This document shows, piece after piece, positions 34,341 through 43,947 of a stretch of DNA of 64,000 nt. The translations under genes and the position numbers were made by a program. A model generated the notes under the pieces. That model ran no database searches and had not been told where the DNA came from. It saw only the letters and a list, made by a program, of their open reading frames with translations. The stretch covers positions 253,441 through 317,440 of the forward strand of contig NZ_JADIZJ010000002.1 of NCBI RefSeq assembly GCF_016704835.1, read 5' to 3'. Positions within the stretch are counted from its first letter, which is position 1, and each line of letters begins with the position of its first letter. Source of the DNA: Sphingopyxis sp. (GTDB lineage: Bacteria > Pseudomonadota > Alphaproteobacteria > Sphingomonadales > Sphingomonadaceae).

Positions 34341-36713
34341 CTAGTTACGCAACCGATCAATCGCCTGCGCCAGCGCCACATACAGCTTGCCGATATCCGA
34401 CGACAGCAAGGTTACGCTGATTGCCGACCCGTCGCGCGCGCCGATCAGCAGGCGCAGCATCGCTTCGAAATCATGAATGAACTGGTTCACCGACGCGTGG
34501 AAACCATCGTCATTCTGGTAGAGCCGCAGAATTTCCTTTGCCTCGCCGTTTTCGATCAGCTTGACCGCGCGGCGCGCGAACACGCCGCGGTCGCCCTTCA
34601 GATAGGCGTCCCATGCCGTGTCGCTGACTTCGGTCGACAGGATTTTGGTGACGTCGATCGCGGTCGATTTCAGCGCCTCGGTCAGTAGGCCGACCTGTTT
34701 GGCGAGCGAGTCGCGGTCGGATGCGGCGATCGCCTGTTCGGCTTCGGCGACGCGCTGCTCGACGCTGGCGCTGGTGTCCATGATCGTGATCAGCTGGCGC
34801 ATCAAACGGTCGGCGGCGCCGTTCGCTGCTGCGACCGCGCGCGCCGATGCTTCTTCGATCGCTGTCAGCTGCGCCATGATTTCGTTCTTGAACGCGGCGT
34901 CGATGGCCTCCGTCGCGGTCGCCTGCATCGCTTCGCGCGCACCGGACACCAGCTTTTCGAGCGTGAGTCGCGCTTCGTCGGCAGCCGAATCTGCGGTGGC
35001 GCGCACTTCACCAAGCGTCGCGATCATTCGCGCGCCGCCCTGTTCGGCAAATTCATCGGCGCCGTCGCGCAGCTTCGCCAGCGCGGCTTCGGCATCGGCG
35101 AGCGAGCCGTTGATACGATCGACGAGCTCCTGCTGGCTCGTTGCATGCCCCGCCATCTGTACTTCGTTTGCCTTGAGCGTCGCTTGCACCGCGTTGACGT
35201 GCGACATCGTCGACTGCGCGACGAGTTCGGACGCATCGAGCATTGGGCGCAATTGCGCCAGCGCGGACTGCGTCGTCTTGCCGTGCGATTTCATGCGGTC
35301 GAGTGCGCGCGGCAGCGTCTCGTCAAGCTCGCGCGTCACTGCGTCGAGCGCGAGGAGCAGCGATTCGGCGTGCGTGATCAACTGATGCGCCGACGCATTA
35401 CCGCTTTGTACTTCCTGCATAAAGGCATTCAGCTGCGCTTTGGTGTCATCGATCGAACGGCCAATAACGCCAGTGCTGGCGCTGACGCTGACGTCGAGCA
35501 ATTCCAACTGCTGCGCGACATCGGTGACATGCGCGGTGATCCGCGTCGCCAGCGCGTCGCTGGCGTCGGCGTGAGCAGACAGCTGTGCGCCCATCGCATC
35601 GCCTGCATCGCGTGCGGCGGTCAGCTTGGCGTCCATCTGCGCTGCGGCCGTATCGACGCCGTCGCGGAACAGGCGCCAGCTTTCGTCCATCTGCGCGGTG
35701 ACGGTAGCGACGGTTGACGTCATATCGTCGCGCGCGCTGGCGCTGGCGCTGGTCATTCGCGCGAGCGCCGCGTCATGCGCGGTGCTGACCTGGGTGGAAG
35801 CGGCGAGCAGGCCGGTTTCGGTCTCCTTGCTCTGCTCCTGCAGCGCAACGATCGCTTCCAAAATGCTGGCGGTCGCGGTCTCACCGGTTTGCGCCGTTTT
35901 GCCAGCTGCTTCGCCGAGTTCGGCAAGCTTGGCTTCGAGGCTGGCGCCCTGCTGGTGCGCGACGAGCCCGGCTTCGCGGAAATTGACTGCGAGCCGCTGC
36001 GCGACATCGTCGATCCTCGGCAGGCCCGCGAGCAGCCCGTCCATGCGCTGCAAAGCGACGTCGCCCGAGCGCGCGAGCTGGTCGTGTGCATTGGCGATCA
36101 CTGACGCGTTGCTAGCCAGCTTGTCGCTGCTTTCGTTGAGCCGCATCACGGTATCGAGCCCGAGCTGCTGGACGATTTTGGCCTGCTCGCCAAGCTGTTT
36201 TTGCGCGTCAGCCAGATGCAGGCCGAGCGAGTGCATTGATTGATTGAGCGCCAAATTTTCGTCGCGAAGCGCCGTCGCAACACGAGCGAAGCGCGCCTGT
36301 TCGGAACGACCCGAGCGCAGCAGCACCATCCACAGCACCGCAAGCAGCGTCAGCGGCGTAGCGATCGTCGCGACGAGCGTCGGCCAGTCGGCAAGCGCGG
36401 GGCTGCGTGCAAAGCTGTCCGTCGCCACGGCAAGCGCGAATCCTGTCCAGGCGATACCCAGCAGAACGAGCAAGGCAGGGGCGACACGATCGCGCCGCGC
36501 CGAAGCCTGTTGCCCTGCTTGTTCCACATAGTCGATGACATCTTCGGCCACGGTCAGCGGCGACATGTCGAGCCATTCGCGTTCAACCGGTGCAGCCGCT
36601 TCGGGTGCAGGCGCCGTTTCAGGCGGCGCGGCGTCGGCCTGCGCGGCGCTGTCAGCTTCCAGGATTTTGGCGGAATCCCGCCACAATCCGACGATCTTCT
36701 TGTCCCCCGTCAT
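34341..36713 (-). CDS. Large membrane-anchored coiled-coil protein of unknown function
   Basis: A 790-residue protein. The first about 75 residues are polar and Ala/Pro/Glu-rich, then two hydrophobic helices (VAPALLVLLGIAWTGFALAVA and TLVATIATPLTLLAVLWMVLL), then about 500 residues of almost continuous Ala/Glu/Gln/Asp-rich coiled coil reminiscent of apolipoprotein or chemoreceptor bundles, and a compact C-terminal domain of about 100 residues starting DTAWDAYLKGDRGVFARRAVKL. No enzyme motif is visible. It is divergent, 68 bases away, from a pseudo-Hpt gene. It may be a scaffold at the inner membrane; this is inference. Confidence 0.85.
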   Translation of the reverse strand: MTGDKKIVGLWRDSAKILEADSAAQADAAPPETAPAPEAAAPVEREWLDMSPLTVAEDVIDYVEQAGQQASARRDRVAPALLVLLGIAWTGFALAVATDSFARSPALADWPTLVATIATPLTLLAVLWMVLLRSGRSEQARFARVATALRDENLALNQSMHSLGLHLADAQKQLGEQAKIVQQLGLDTVMRLNESSDKLASNASVIANAHDQLARSGDVALQRMDGLLAGLPRIDDVAQRLAVNFREAGLVAHQQGASLEAKLAELGEAAGKTAQTGETATASILEAIVALQEQSKETETGLLAASTQVSTAHDAALARMTSASASARDDMTSTVATVTAQMDESWRLFRDGVDTAAAQMDAKLTAARDAGDAMGAQLSAHADASDALATRITAHVTDVAQQLELLDVSVSASTGVIGRSIDDTKAQLNAFMQEVQSGNASAHQLITHAESLLLALDAVTRELDETLPRALDRMKSHGKTTQSALAQLRPMLDASELVAQSTMSHVNAVQATLKANEVQMAGHATSQQELVDRINGSLADAEAALAKLRDGADEFAEQGGARMIATLGEVRATADSAADEARLTLEKLVSGAREAMQATATEAIDAAFKNEIMAQLTAIEEASARAVAAANGAADRLMRQLITIMDTSASVEQRVAEAEQAIAASDRDSLAKQVGLLTEALKSTAIDVTKILSTEVSDTAWDAYLKGDRGVFARRAVKLIENGEAKEILRLYQNDDGFHASVNQFIHDFEAMLRLLIGARDGSAISVTLLSSDIGKLYVALAQAIDRLRN

Positions 36714-36781
36714 CCCGCCATCTTAGCACCAAATGGCCGTCTTGAAACGGAAACTTAACCACAAGCTGCCAACCCTGTGGA

Positions 36782-37078
36782 ATGTCGTTTGATAGTGGCC
36801 CCCTTGACCGTTACCTCAGCGCCGCGATCGGCGACGATCCGGCGATTGCGCTGGACCTGCGCAGCGCCTTTACCGGCAGTGCGCGCGACCTCGCCGACCT
36901 GATGCGCCGCGCCCGTTGCGACGCCAATTGGGAGGTTGCTGCGCTTCGTCTGAAGGGGCTCGCCGCGACCTTTGGTATCATCTCGCTGATCGAACTCGCC
37001 GAGCAGGCGATAGCCGGAGCGCCGGGCGATCCGTTGGTGTTGCGCCAGATCAACGCGGCAATTGACGACATCGCCTGA
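36782..37078 (+). CDS. Hpt-domain-like protein without the phosphorylatable histidine
   Basis: A 98-residue helical protein resembling a histidine phosphotransfer domain. In Hpt domains the third helix has A-H-x-L-K-G-x-A-x-x-x-G; here residues 54-65 read ALRLKGLAATFG, so the motif is kept but the His is Leu55. It cannot carry phosphate but may bind a receiver or kinase as an inhibitor or adaptor. It is divergent from the coiled-coil gene and probably shares its regulatory region. Confidence 0.6.
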   Translation: MSFDSGPLDRYLSAAIGDDPAIALDLRSAFTGSARDLADLMRRARCDANWEVAALRLKGLAATFGIISLIELAEQAIAGAPGDPLVLRQINAAIDDIA

Positions 37079-37264
37079 TCGGCGCGACAAGGCCACAGGC
37101 CGGGTTCAATCCCCGTTCAGCCGCTTTCTCCCAGTAAATATCGATACGGGCTGTCTTGCCTTGGCAACGCGACGGGTTTAGCCGCGTTATGAACGCGCGC
37201 CGGAACCCTGTTTGCTTTGCCGATTTTCGTTAGGCTAGCCGGCCGATTCTGAGGAGAGATTTCG

Positions 37265-38574
37265 ATGTTCACCCGTTTCCGCTCGATGCCCGCAACGGCT
37301 ATGGCCGCAGTGCTGGGCTGCGCGCTGATGACGACCGCCACCCCGGCCGCCGCCCAGAAAAAAGAAAAGCCGAAAAAGGAAGAAGCCGCCAAGGGCAAGG
37401 GCTTGACCGCGAGTAAGGGATTCGCACCAACGCTCAAGAAGATGATCGACTCAGCGGCCGCCAAGGACGCTGCGACCTTGCAGGCGGCGCTGACCGAAGG
37501 ACAGGCGAGCGCATCGACGCCTGACGATAAATATCTGATCGGCTTTTACCAGCTTCAGCTCGGCATCCTGAACAAGGATCAGACGTCGCAGGGGCAGGGG
37601 CTCGACGTGATGATCGAGTCGGGGCTGACCCCGCCGGAAAATGTCGGTGTCTATAATTTCTACTCGGGCAACTTCGCCTATGGCGCGAAAAATTACCCAA
37701 AGCGATTCAGCGGCTTGAAGCGGCGAAGGCCGCCGGCTCGACCGAAACTGCCTTGTCGCCGATGCTGATGGACAGCTATCTGAATGCAGGGCAGGTCGAT
37801 AAGGGTTGGGAGATTGCCCAGGCCGGGATTGCCGCTGCTCGCGCTGCAGGCACCAAGCCGTCAGAGGAGTTGTTCGTCCGTCCCGCGCAGGCTTTTCAGA
37901 AAGCCAATCGGACCAACGAGATGCTCGACGTGCTGACGATGCGCGTGCAGGATTATCCGACCCCGGCGACGTGGCGCAACACGCTTTACATTCTGTTGCA
38001 GCAGGCGGGCGGTGACAAGGAACTCAACCTCGATATCCTGCGGCTGATGCGTGCGACCAATTCGATGACCCAGCGTCCCGAATATCTGGAATATGCCGCC
38101 CTCGCGACCGAAGCTGGCTATCCCGGTGAAGTCGTCGCGCTGATCAAACAGGGTCAGAACAACGGTGCGATCCCGAAGACCGACACCCATTTCGGCAACA
38201 TCCTGCAAACGCAAACGCCGCGCGCAACCACCGACGCTGCGGCGGTTGCTGCCGACGCCACCAAGCCCGCCACGCTTGCCAATCCCAAGGCGGCGCGCGC
38301 CACGGCGGATGCGCTCGTCGGCAATGGCGAAGCTGCGAAGGCGATCCCGCTGTACGAAGCTGCCCTGGCCGCAACCCCCACCGATCCGGTTGTGCAATAT
38401 CGTCTCGGCGTTGCGCAGGCACTCGCGGGACAAAGCGACGCGGCGGTTGCCAGCTTCGCCAAGGTGCAGGGCAATCGGCAGCGGCTGGCGAATTTGTGGG
38501 CAATCCGCACCAAAGCGGGCGCCGCTCCGGCAGCGGCTCCCGCAGCAGCGCCTGCACCGACTCCCGCTACTTGA
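37265..38574 (+). pseudogene. Secreted TPR-like protein, frame broken in the middle
   Basis: The N-terminal piece has a signal peptide (ending TPAAAQ), a Lys-rich linker KKEKPKKEEAAKGKG, and helical repeats with LIGFYQLQLGILNKD; the second piece in another frame has helical repeats and ALYEA-like elements (AKAIPLYEAALAATPTDPVVQYRLG) typical of TPR, then an Ala/Pro tail. The join is at 37699-37703: restoring one G gives NYPKAIQRLEAAKAAGSTETA, a natural continuation. Together about 435 residues, probably periplasmic and involved in protein contacts. The break is a likely sequence error. Confidence 0.7.
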
Positions 38575-38598
38575 GGGCTGGGTTTTCACCCATAACGC

Positions 38599-38637
38599 AA
38601 AGGGGCGCCGTTCCGGCCAGGAACGGCGCCCCTTTTT
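38599..38637. terminator. Rho-independent terminator, TPR gene/lrp
   Basis: Perfect 13-bp stem GGGGCGCCGTTCC/GGAACGGCGCCCC with a GGCCA loop, preceded by A residues and followed by five T (38633-38637). It follows the TPR-like gene by 24 bases and lies just before the convergent Lrp gene, so it may serve both strands. Confidence 0.92.
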
Positions 38638-38660
38638 AGGTGTTGGCGACGGTGGGCCGG

Positions 38661-39134
38661 TCAGGAATCCACGGGAATCCCGGCTAGCTGCTTTGCGGTG
38701 CGAATCGTCAGCGATGTCTTCACGCTGGTGACGTTGGGCGCAGAGGTCAGGTGCGCGGTCAGGAACGACTGAAAACTCTGCAGATCGCGCGCGACGACTT
38801 TCAGCAAAAAGTCGATTTCACCGTTGAGCATGTAGCATTCGCGCACTTCGGCGAGGCCGCCGACATAGTCTTCAAATGCTTTCAGGTCGGATTCGGCCTG
38901 GCTACGCAGACTGACCATCGCAAAGACAGTGATGCCATAGCCGAGCTTCGCCGCATCGAGGTCGGCGTGATACGATCGGATGACCCCCGACTCCTCAAGC
39001 GCGCGCACCCGGCGCAAGCACGGTGGCGCGGTCAATCCGACCATTTGCGCCAGTTCGACATTCGTCATCCGGCCATTTTTTTGTAGCTCGCCCAGTATCT
39101 GGAGGTCGATCTGATCGAATTTCTGACTCGCCAT
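38661..39134 (-). CDS. Lrp/AsnC family transcriptional regulator
   Basis: A 157-residue DNA-binding regulator responding to amino acids. N-terminal winged helix: FDQIDLQILGELQKNGRMTNVELAQMVGLTAPPCLRRVRALEESGVI; C-terminal RAM domain with LKAFEDYVGGLAEVRECYMLNGEIDFLLKVV. The ATG at 39134 matches family N-termini. Target genes are unknown; it is divergent from the sensor-kinase-like gene. Confidence 0.92.
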   Translation of the reverse strand: MASQKFDQIDLQILGELQKNGRMTNVELAQMVGLTAPPCLRRVRALEESGVIRSYHADLDAAKLGYGITVFAMVSLRSQAESDLKAFEDYVGGLAEVRECYMLNGEIDFLLKVVARDLQSFQSFLTAHLTSAPNVTSVKTSLTIRTAKQLAGIPVDS

Positions 39135-39285
39135 TGTTGAAACATCCGCTTTCCAAAACTGCCATGACCATAATATTATTTCAGGCGATTGCAATTGTCC
39201 CACAATGTGACGTGACCGGTGAAGGCACTTTCATGACCGGGGGATTCACGCTAGCCGGTAAGCTTACGGTAACCAACGATAGAAG

Positions 39286-40962
39286 ATGTGGGGCTGGCTT
39301 CGCGTGACTGCTGACTCGATGATCGCGACCATCTTGCGTCAAGCGCCTGCGGACCATCGCGCCAGCATCGCAGCGTGGCGCCAGCTCTCCGATATTCTGG
39401 CGCAACGCGGCAATCAACTGGTTGATGACGATATTCGTCGCAGCCTGCATGCGCTTGCCGTTTTGCGGCCGCGCGTTCCTGAATCGGTACGCCGCGATTG
39501 TGCGCGGGCAATAGCGAAACATGGCCGATTTGCGCCGGTTGTTGCGCTTTATGCCAACGATGTCCCAGCGGTTGCGGCGATAATGCTGCGCAGCGCTCAG
39601 CTGTCAGAGGCTGACTGGCTGGCGATGCTGCCCGCGACCAATGCGATGGCACGATCGGTGTTGGCCGGGCGGACGGATTTGCCGCACGGCGTCTATCGTG
39701 CGCTGGCCAGCCTCGGCAGCGGCTCGGTTGCATTGCCGCAGCCTGCGGTGGCGGTGGAAGCGGCCCCGGCGCCTGTCGTGCCGCTGCACGCGGCGCCCGA
39801 TGCCACAGTCGAAAACGGTACCAGCCAGATCAGCGAACTTGTCCGTCGGATCGACAAATATCAGTCCACCCGTGACAAGCCTGCTACGGCTACAGCTGCA
39901 CAACAGTCGCGGTCGGTGTTCCTGTTCGAGACAGGCGCCGATGGTGTAATTTACTGGGCTGACGGCGTCACCCGCGGCGCGGTGATCGGCTTGTCGATTG
40001 CCGAGGCTGCGTTTGGCGGCGAACCCGGCACCGATGGGGTTGCCGCAGGCGCTTTTCGCCAGCGCGCCGAAATCCTCAATGCGCGCATGATGTTGGAGGG
40101 AACCCCATCAGACGCTGGCGAGTGGCGCTTTTCGGCGCTGCCCTGGTTTGACCCGGCCACGGGGCAGTTTCGCGGCTATCGTGGCAGCGCGCGTCGTCCC
40201 AATCGCAGCGAAACACCTTATGGTCGACCCGTCGCAGAGGATTCGGGTGATTCGATCCGCCAATTGATCCACGAACTGCGTAGCCCGCTCAACGCCATCT
40301 CGGGCTTTGCCCAGATTATCGCGGGGCAGATGTTTGGGCCGGTCAATCAAAGCTATCGCTCGATGGCCGACACGATCGTTGCCGATGCGCTGTCGGTTCA
40401 GACGATCATCGACGATCTGGAAACCGCGGCGCGCAGCAACGCCGCGGTTTCTGTCGACCCGACGCCGGGTGAGGTCGTCGATATCGGAGCGGTCGTGACC
40501 CAGGTTGAAAGTGACCTCGCGGCGCTGCTAGCCGAACAGCGAGTCGACCTCAGCATCTCGCGCGTCGGCGGACCGTTCATGGGGCTTGCCAACGACGCCA
40601 ATGCACGGCGCATGGTCGGCCGCTTGCTGACCGCGCTGATAGATGTATCCGAAACGGGTGCGATTCTCGTTGGACAACTCGTCACCGAAGCGCCCCACGA
40701 CGACATGCTCCAACTGCGGATCGTCCGTCCCGCGACGATTCGCTTTGCCACCGCATCTGATCTGCTCGACCCCGGTTTCAGCCCCGAGGGCGAAGCGCCG
40801 GGCGCCGCGGTGCTCAGCCTCGGCTTTTCGTTGCGACTGGTTGACAGTCTGGCCCGCGCCGCGGGCGGACGGCTCGATATCGGGCATAACGCCTTGACCT
40901 TACACCTGCGCTCCGCCAACTCGAAAGCCGAGGTCGAGCTGGGAGCCCAGCAAGGCGAATAA
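39286..40962 (+). CDS. Sensor histidine kinase-like protein with degenerate ATPase domain
   Basis: A 558-residue soluble protein: an N-terminal helical region of about 150 residues, a Pro/Ala linker, a PAS-like domain (SVFLFETGADGVIYWADG, residues about 205-310), and an HisKA domain with His329 in IHELRSPLNAISGFAQIIAG. The following ATPase part lacks clear N and G1 boxes (RRMVGRLLTALID in place of N-x-x-x-N; no D-x-G-x-G), so it may dimerise and sense without kinase activity. No receiver gene is adjacent. Start ATG at 39286 is the first in frame after the lrp divergent region. Confidence 0.75.
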   Translation: MWGWLRVTADSMIATILRQAPADHRASIAAWRQLSDILAQRGNQLVDDDIRRSLHALAVLRPRVPESVRRDCARAIAKHGRFAPVVALYANDVPAVAAIMLRSAQLSEADWLAMLPATNAMARSVLAGRTDLPHGVYRALASLGSGSVALPQPAVAVEAAPAPVVPLHAAPDATVENGTSQISELVRRIDKYQSTRDKPATATAAQQSRSVFLFETGADGVIYWADGVTRGAVIGLSIAEAAFGGEPGTDGVAAGAFRQRAEILNARMMLEGTPSDAGEWRFSALPWFDPATGQFRGYRGSARRPNRSETPYGRPVAEDSGDSIRQLIHELRSPLNAISGFAQIIAGQMFGPVNQSYRSMADTIVADALSVQTIIDDLETAARSNAAVSVDPTPGEVVDIGAVVTQVESDLAALLAEQRVDLSISRVGGPFMGLANDANARRMVGRLLTALIDVSETGAILVGQLVTEAPHDDMLQLRIVRPATIRFATASDLLDPGFSPEGEAPGAAVLSLGFSLRLVDSLARAAGGRLDIGHNALTLHLRSANSKAEVELGAQQGE

Positions 40963-40991
40963 GCGGGACGGCTGCGGGAGCAAAGGGGAGC

Positions 40992-42017
40992 GTGGTGCAG
41001 CCTGCGGGAAATTTCTTAGCAGAGCCTGCGCCATCCGATCTGGTGGAGCTCGCGGCGGACGAGCGACCGCGTTTCTGGGTCACGATCGATACCGAAGAAG
41101 ATTTCGACTGGGCGGCGCCCTTTGCGCGCACCGGTTATGGCGTTGCGTCGGTGCCCGCGCTTGCCGATTGCCAGAGCTATTTTGCCAGCGCGAATGTGAA
41201 GCCCATCTATCTGGTCGATTGGCCGATCGTCGCCGATGACCGTGCGGTCGCTATTCTCGGCGCCGCGCAAGCCAGCGGCGCTTGCGAGATCGGCGCGCAG
41301 CTTCACCCGTGGGTTACGCCGCCGCACGACGAGGAAGTGAACGCACACAACAGCTATACGGGCAATCTGCCCACGGACCTGCAGCGGGCAAAGATGACGG
41401 CGCTGCGTGACGCCATCCGCGATCGGTTTGGGGTTTCGCCGACTGTGTATCGTGCCGGACGCTATGGGCTTGGTCCGGACAGCGCAACAATGCTCGCCGA
41501 ACTCGGCTTTCGCTGCGATACGTCGGTGCGCGCGGGCTTCGATTATCGGGCCGGTCATGGCCCTGACTACCGCGCTGCGCGGCTACACCCATGGTGGGTT
41601 CGCACCCAAGCGGGAGCAGTTCTCGAGGTGCCAGTAACGACTGTGTTTGGCGGCCTGTTAGGCGGCGCGGGAAGGTCGATCTATCACCGCGTCGCGCGCA
41701 ATGGCACCCACGCGGGCGCTGCACTCGCTCGGCTGGGCCTTGTGGAGCGTATCGCGCTCACGCCAGAAGGGATTCCTGCCGAGCGCGCGTGCAAGGCGAT
41801 TGATATCGCTATCGACCAACGCCTGCCGGTCCTCAACTTTTCTTTCCACTCGCCGTCGTTGCAGCCAGGCAACACGCCCTATGTTCGCAGCCAGGCTGAT
41901 CTTGAGCTGTTTTATCGCTGGTGGGACGTGGTGCTGGATCATCTGGCGCGGCGGGGGGTTGAGGCGACGACGGCAGAGAAAATATTGGCGCTGGCCGCGC
42001 GCAATTCGTCCGACTGA
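40992..42017 (+). CDS. WalW-type polysaccharide deacetylase family protein
   Basis: A 341-residue protein of the CE4-like WalW group. Seen: WVTIDTEEDFDW (catalytic Asp pair region), CEIGAQLHPWVTPP (metal His), VYRAGRYGLGPDSATMLAELGF and FSFHSPSL. Family members are linked to capsule or lipid-linked glycan synthesis, but no other glycan gene is near. GTG start about 30 bases after the kinase-like gene, so the two may be co-transcribed. Confidence 0.82.
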   Translation: MVQPAGNFLAEPAPSDLVELAADERPRFWVTIDTEEDFDWAAPFARTGYGVASVPALADCQSYFASANVKPIYLVDWPIVADDRAVAILGAAQASGACEIGAQLHPWVTPPHDEEVNAHNSYTGNLPTDLQRAKMTALRDAIRDRFGVSPTVYRAGRYGLGPDSATMLAELGFRCDTSVRAGFDYRAGHGPDYRAARLHPWWVRTQAGAVLEVPVTTVFGGLLGGAGRSIYHRVARNGTHAGAALARLGLVERIALTPEGIPAERACKAIDIAIDQRLPVLNFSFHSPSLQPGNTPYVRSQADLELFYRWWDVVLDHLARRGVEATTAEKILALAARNSSD

Positions 42018-42086
42018 GCCTTGGCGCTTGCCAACGCGGCGCACGCTCCGCTATCGCCCGCGCACCCCCTACCGGGTTTCGAAGGG

Positions 42087-42162
42087 GGGCCTGTAGCTCA
42101 ATGGTTAGAGCTGGCCGCTCATAACGGCTAGGTTGCGGGTTCGAGTCCCTCCGGGCCCACCA
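42087..42162 (+). tRNA. tRNA with CAU anticodon, probably tRNA-Ile2 (lysidine type)
   Basis: 76-base cloverleaf with encoded CCA. Anticodon loop CTCATAA gives CAU. Features favour the minor tRNA-Ile whose C34 is changed to lysidine by TilS rather than elongator Met: acceptor pairs C4-G69 and C5-G68 and the G27-U43 pair, all as in E. coli ileX. The T stem is GCGGG/CCCTC with one C-T mismatch (position 50-64), unusual and possibly a sequence error. Automatic tools often label this tRNA-Met. Confidence 0.9.
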
Positions 42163-42232
42163 CTTCCCGCCACCATTTCCCTTGCAAATCGAAACCGATG
42201 CCGGTCCATTGCGGCGGCAGAAGGAGAGGGAC

Positions 42233-43708
42233 ATGGCAATGCGACGGAAATTCCTGATCGGGGGGCTTGCCGTCATTGCGGTGGTGGCTGGGACGGTCGC
42301 AATGCGCACGGCGACCTTCGCGCCCACAGACATCGCCGACGGGAGCGATATCCGGCTCGCTGCTGCGCCGCCCTATAATCTGGAGGTAGCGATAGCGAAT
42401 CTGAGCGCGGCGGCGCAGATTCGCACCGTATCGCATCAGGACCCCGCCGACGACGATGTTGCCGAATGGGATCGGTTGCACGTCTGGCTGGCGGCGACAT
42501 ACCCCGCCACTCACCGCGCGATGACGCGCACCATCCTGTCCAATCGCACCCTGGTATATCACTGGCCGGGCAGCGATGCGTCGCTGGCACCAATCATCGT
42601 CATGGCGCATCAGGATGTCGTGCCGGTCACCGAAGGCACCGAGGGCGACTGGAAATATCCGCCTTTCGCCGGGACTATCGCCGAAAAAGCGGTTTGGGGC
42701 CGCGGCACCGTCGATGACAAGGGATCGCTTGTCGGCTTGTTTGAAGCTTTGGAAGCGCTGGCCGGGCAAGGGTTCCAGCCCCGGCGCGGCATTTACCTCG
42801 TGTCAGGGCATGACGAGGAAGTCGGCGGATCGGGCGCCGCGGCGGCGGCGGCCAAGCTCAAGGCCGAGGGTGTAAAAGCGATCTTCACGCTTGATGAAGG
42901 CAGCGTCCTGCTCACAGATACGCCCGTCATCAACGGTCCCGCGATCATGATCGGTATTGCGGAAAAAGGCTATGCTACGCTGAAAGTCACCGCCAGTGCC
43001 CCCGGCGGCCACAGTTCGATGCCGCCTGTCGAAACCGGCGTCGGCACGTTGGCGCGGGCGATCACCGCCATCGCCGACAAGCCGTTCCCGCTCGCACTGC
43101 AGGGACCCGGCGCGGCGATGCTTGAGACGCTGGCCGCCGAAAAGGGCGGTACGACAAAAATGGCGGTTGCCAACCAATGGCTGTTCGGCCCGATCCTGAA
43201 GCGCGAAGTGGCTGCGACCCCATCGACCGCCGCCGCATTTCATACGACGATCGCGCCGACGATGCTTGAAGGCAGCCCCAAGGAGAATGTCCTGCCGCAA
43301 ACGGCCAATGCGTTGATCAACTATCGGATCGCGCCGTGGAACCGGTCCGCCGACATCATGACGCGAGCAAAGAACGCGGTCGGGGATCTGCCGGTTGCGC
43401 TGACTTGGGTGAAGCCGCCGCGAGAGCCGTCGCGAGTGTCATCAACCAGTTCGCTGGGCTGGAAATGGATCGCCGCCGCCGCCCGCGTCGACGCGCCGGA
43501 TGCGGTGCTGTCGCCGATCCTGGTCGTCGGCGGTACCGACGGCCGCAGCATGGAACCGGTGTCGCAGGACGTGTACCGCTTCATGCCGATGCACTTTTCG
43601 CTCAAGGAAACGGCGATGATCCACGGCACCAATGAACATATGAAGATCGACAGCTTCAAACGCATGATCGACTTTTACGCGCGGCTGATCGCGACATCCG
43701 CCGGATAG
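42233..43708 (+). CDS. M20 family metallopeptidase, membrane-anchored or secreted
   Basis: A 491-residue M20 carboxypeptidase of the PM20D1/CPS1-like group. N-terminal helix FLIGGLAVIAVVAGTVA anchors or exports it. Zinc ligands and catalytic residues: MAHQDVVPV (His), WGRGTVDDKGS (Asp), GHDEEVGGSG (catalytic Glu and ligand Glu) and IHGTNEHM (His, Glu) near the end; the central dimerisation domain is present. ATG at 42233 has GGAGAGGGAC before it. Likely cleaves peptides or N-acyl amino acids in the periplasm. Confidence 0.9.
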   Translation: MAMRRKFLIGGLAVIAVVAGTVAMRTATFAPTDIADGSDIRLAAAPPYNLEVAIANLSAAAQIRTVSHQDPADDDVAEWDRLHVWLAATYPATHRAMTRTILSNRTLVYHWPGSDASLAPIIVMAHQDVVPVTEGTEGDWKYPPFAGTIAEKAVWGRGTVDDKGSLVGLFEALEALAGQGFQPRRGIYLVSGHDEEVGGSGAAAAAAKLKAEGVKAIFTLDEGSVLLTDTPVINGPAIMIGIAEKGYATLKVTASAPGGHSSMPPVETGVGTLARAITAIADKPFPLALQGPGAAMLETLAAEKGGTTKMAVANQWLFGPILKREVAATPSTAAAFHTTIAPTMLEGSPKENVLPQTANALINYRIAPWNRSADIMTRAKNAVGDLPVALTWVKPPREPSRVSSTSSLGWKWIAAAARVDAPDAVLSPILVVGGTDGRSMEPVSQDVYRFMPMHFSLKETAMIHGTNEHMKIDSFKRMIDFYARLIATSAG

Positions 43709-43736
43709 CCGCGGCCGGGATAATTTGGGAGAACAG

Positions 43737-43813
<77 letters not shown>

Positions 43814-43874
43814 ACTACTGGAGGGCGCCTTAGACAGCGCGGACGCGCAAGTCTATCCCGCCTGTGCAAAAGAC

Positions 43875-43909
43875 AAAGAAAAAGGCGGCCTTCCCGAAGA
43901 AAGACCGCC
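43875..43909 (-). terminator. Rho-independent terminator of the Ala-rich lipoprotein gene
   Basis: On the minus strand an 11-bp stem (43884-43894 with 43899-43909, including two G-U pairs) closes a TTCG tetraloop and is followed by TTTTTCTTT. It starts 39 bases after the lipoprotein stop. Confidence 0.88.
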
Positions 43910-43947
43910 CGTTTCTCGTTTCAGTCAACGCCCCGAAGGGCTGTGAC

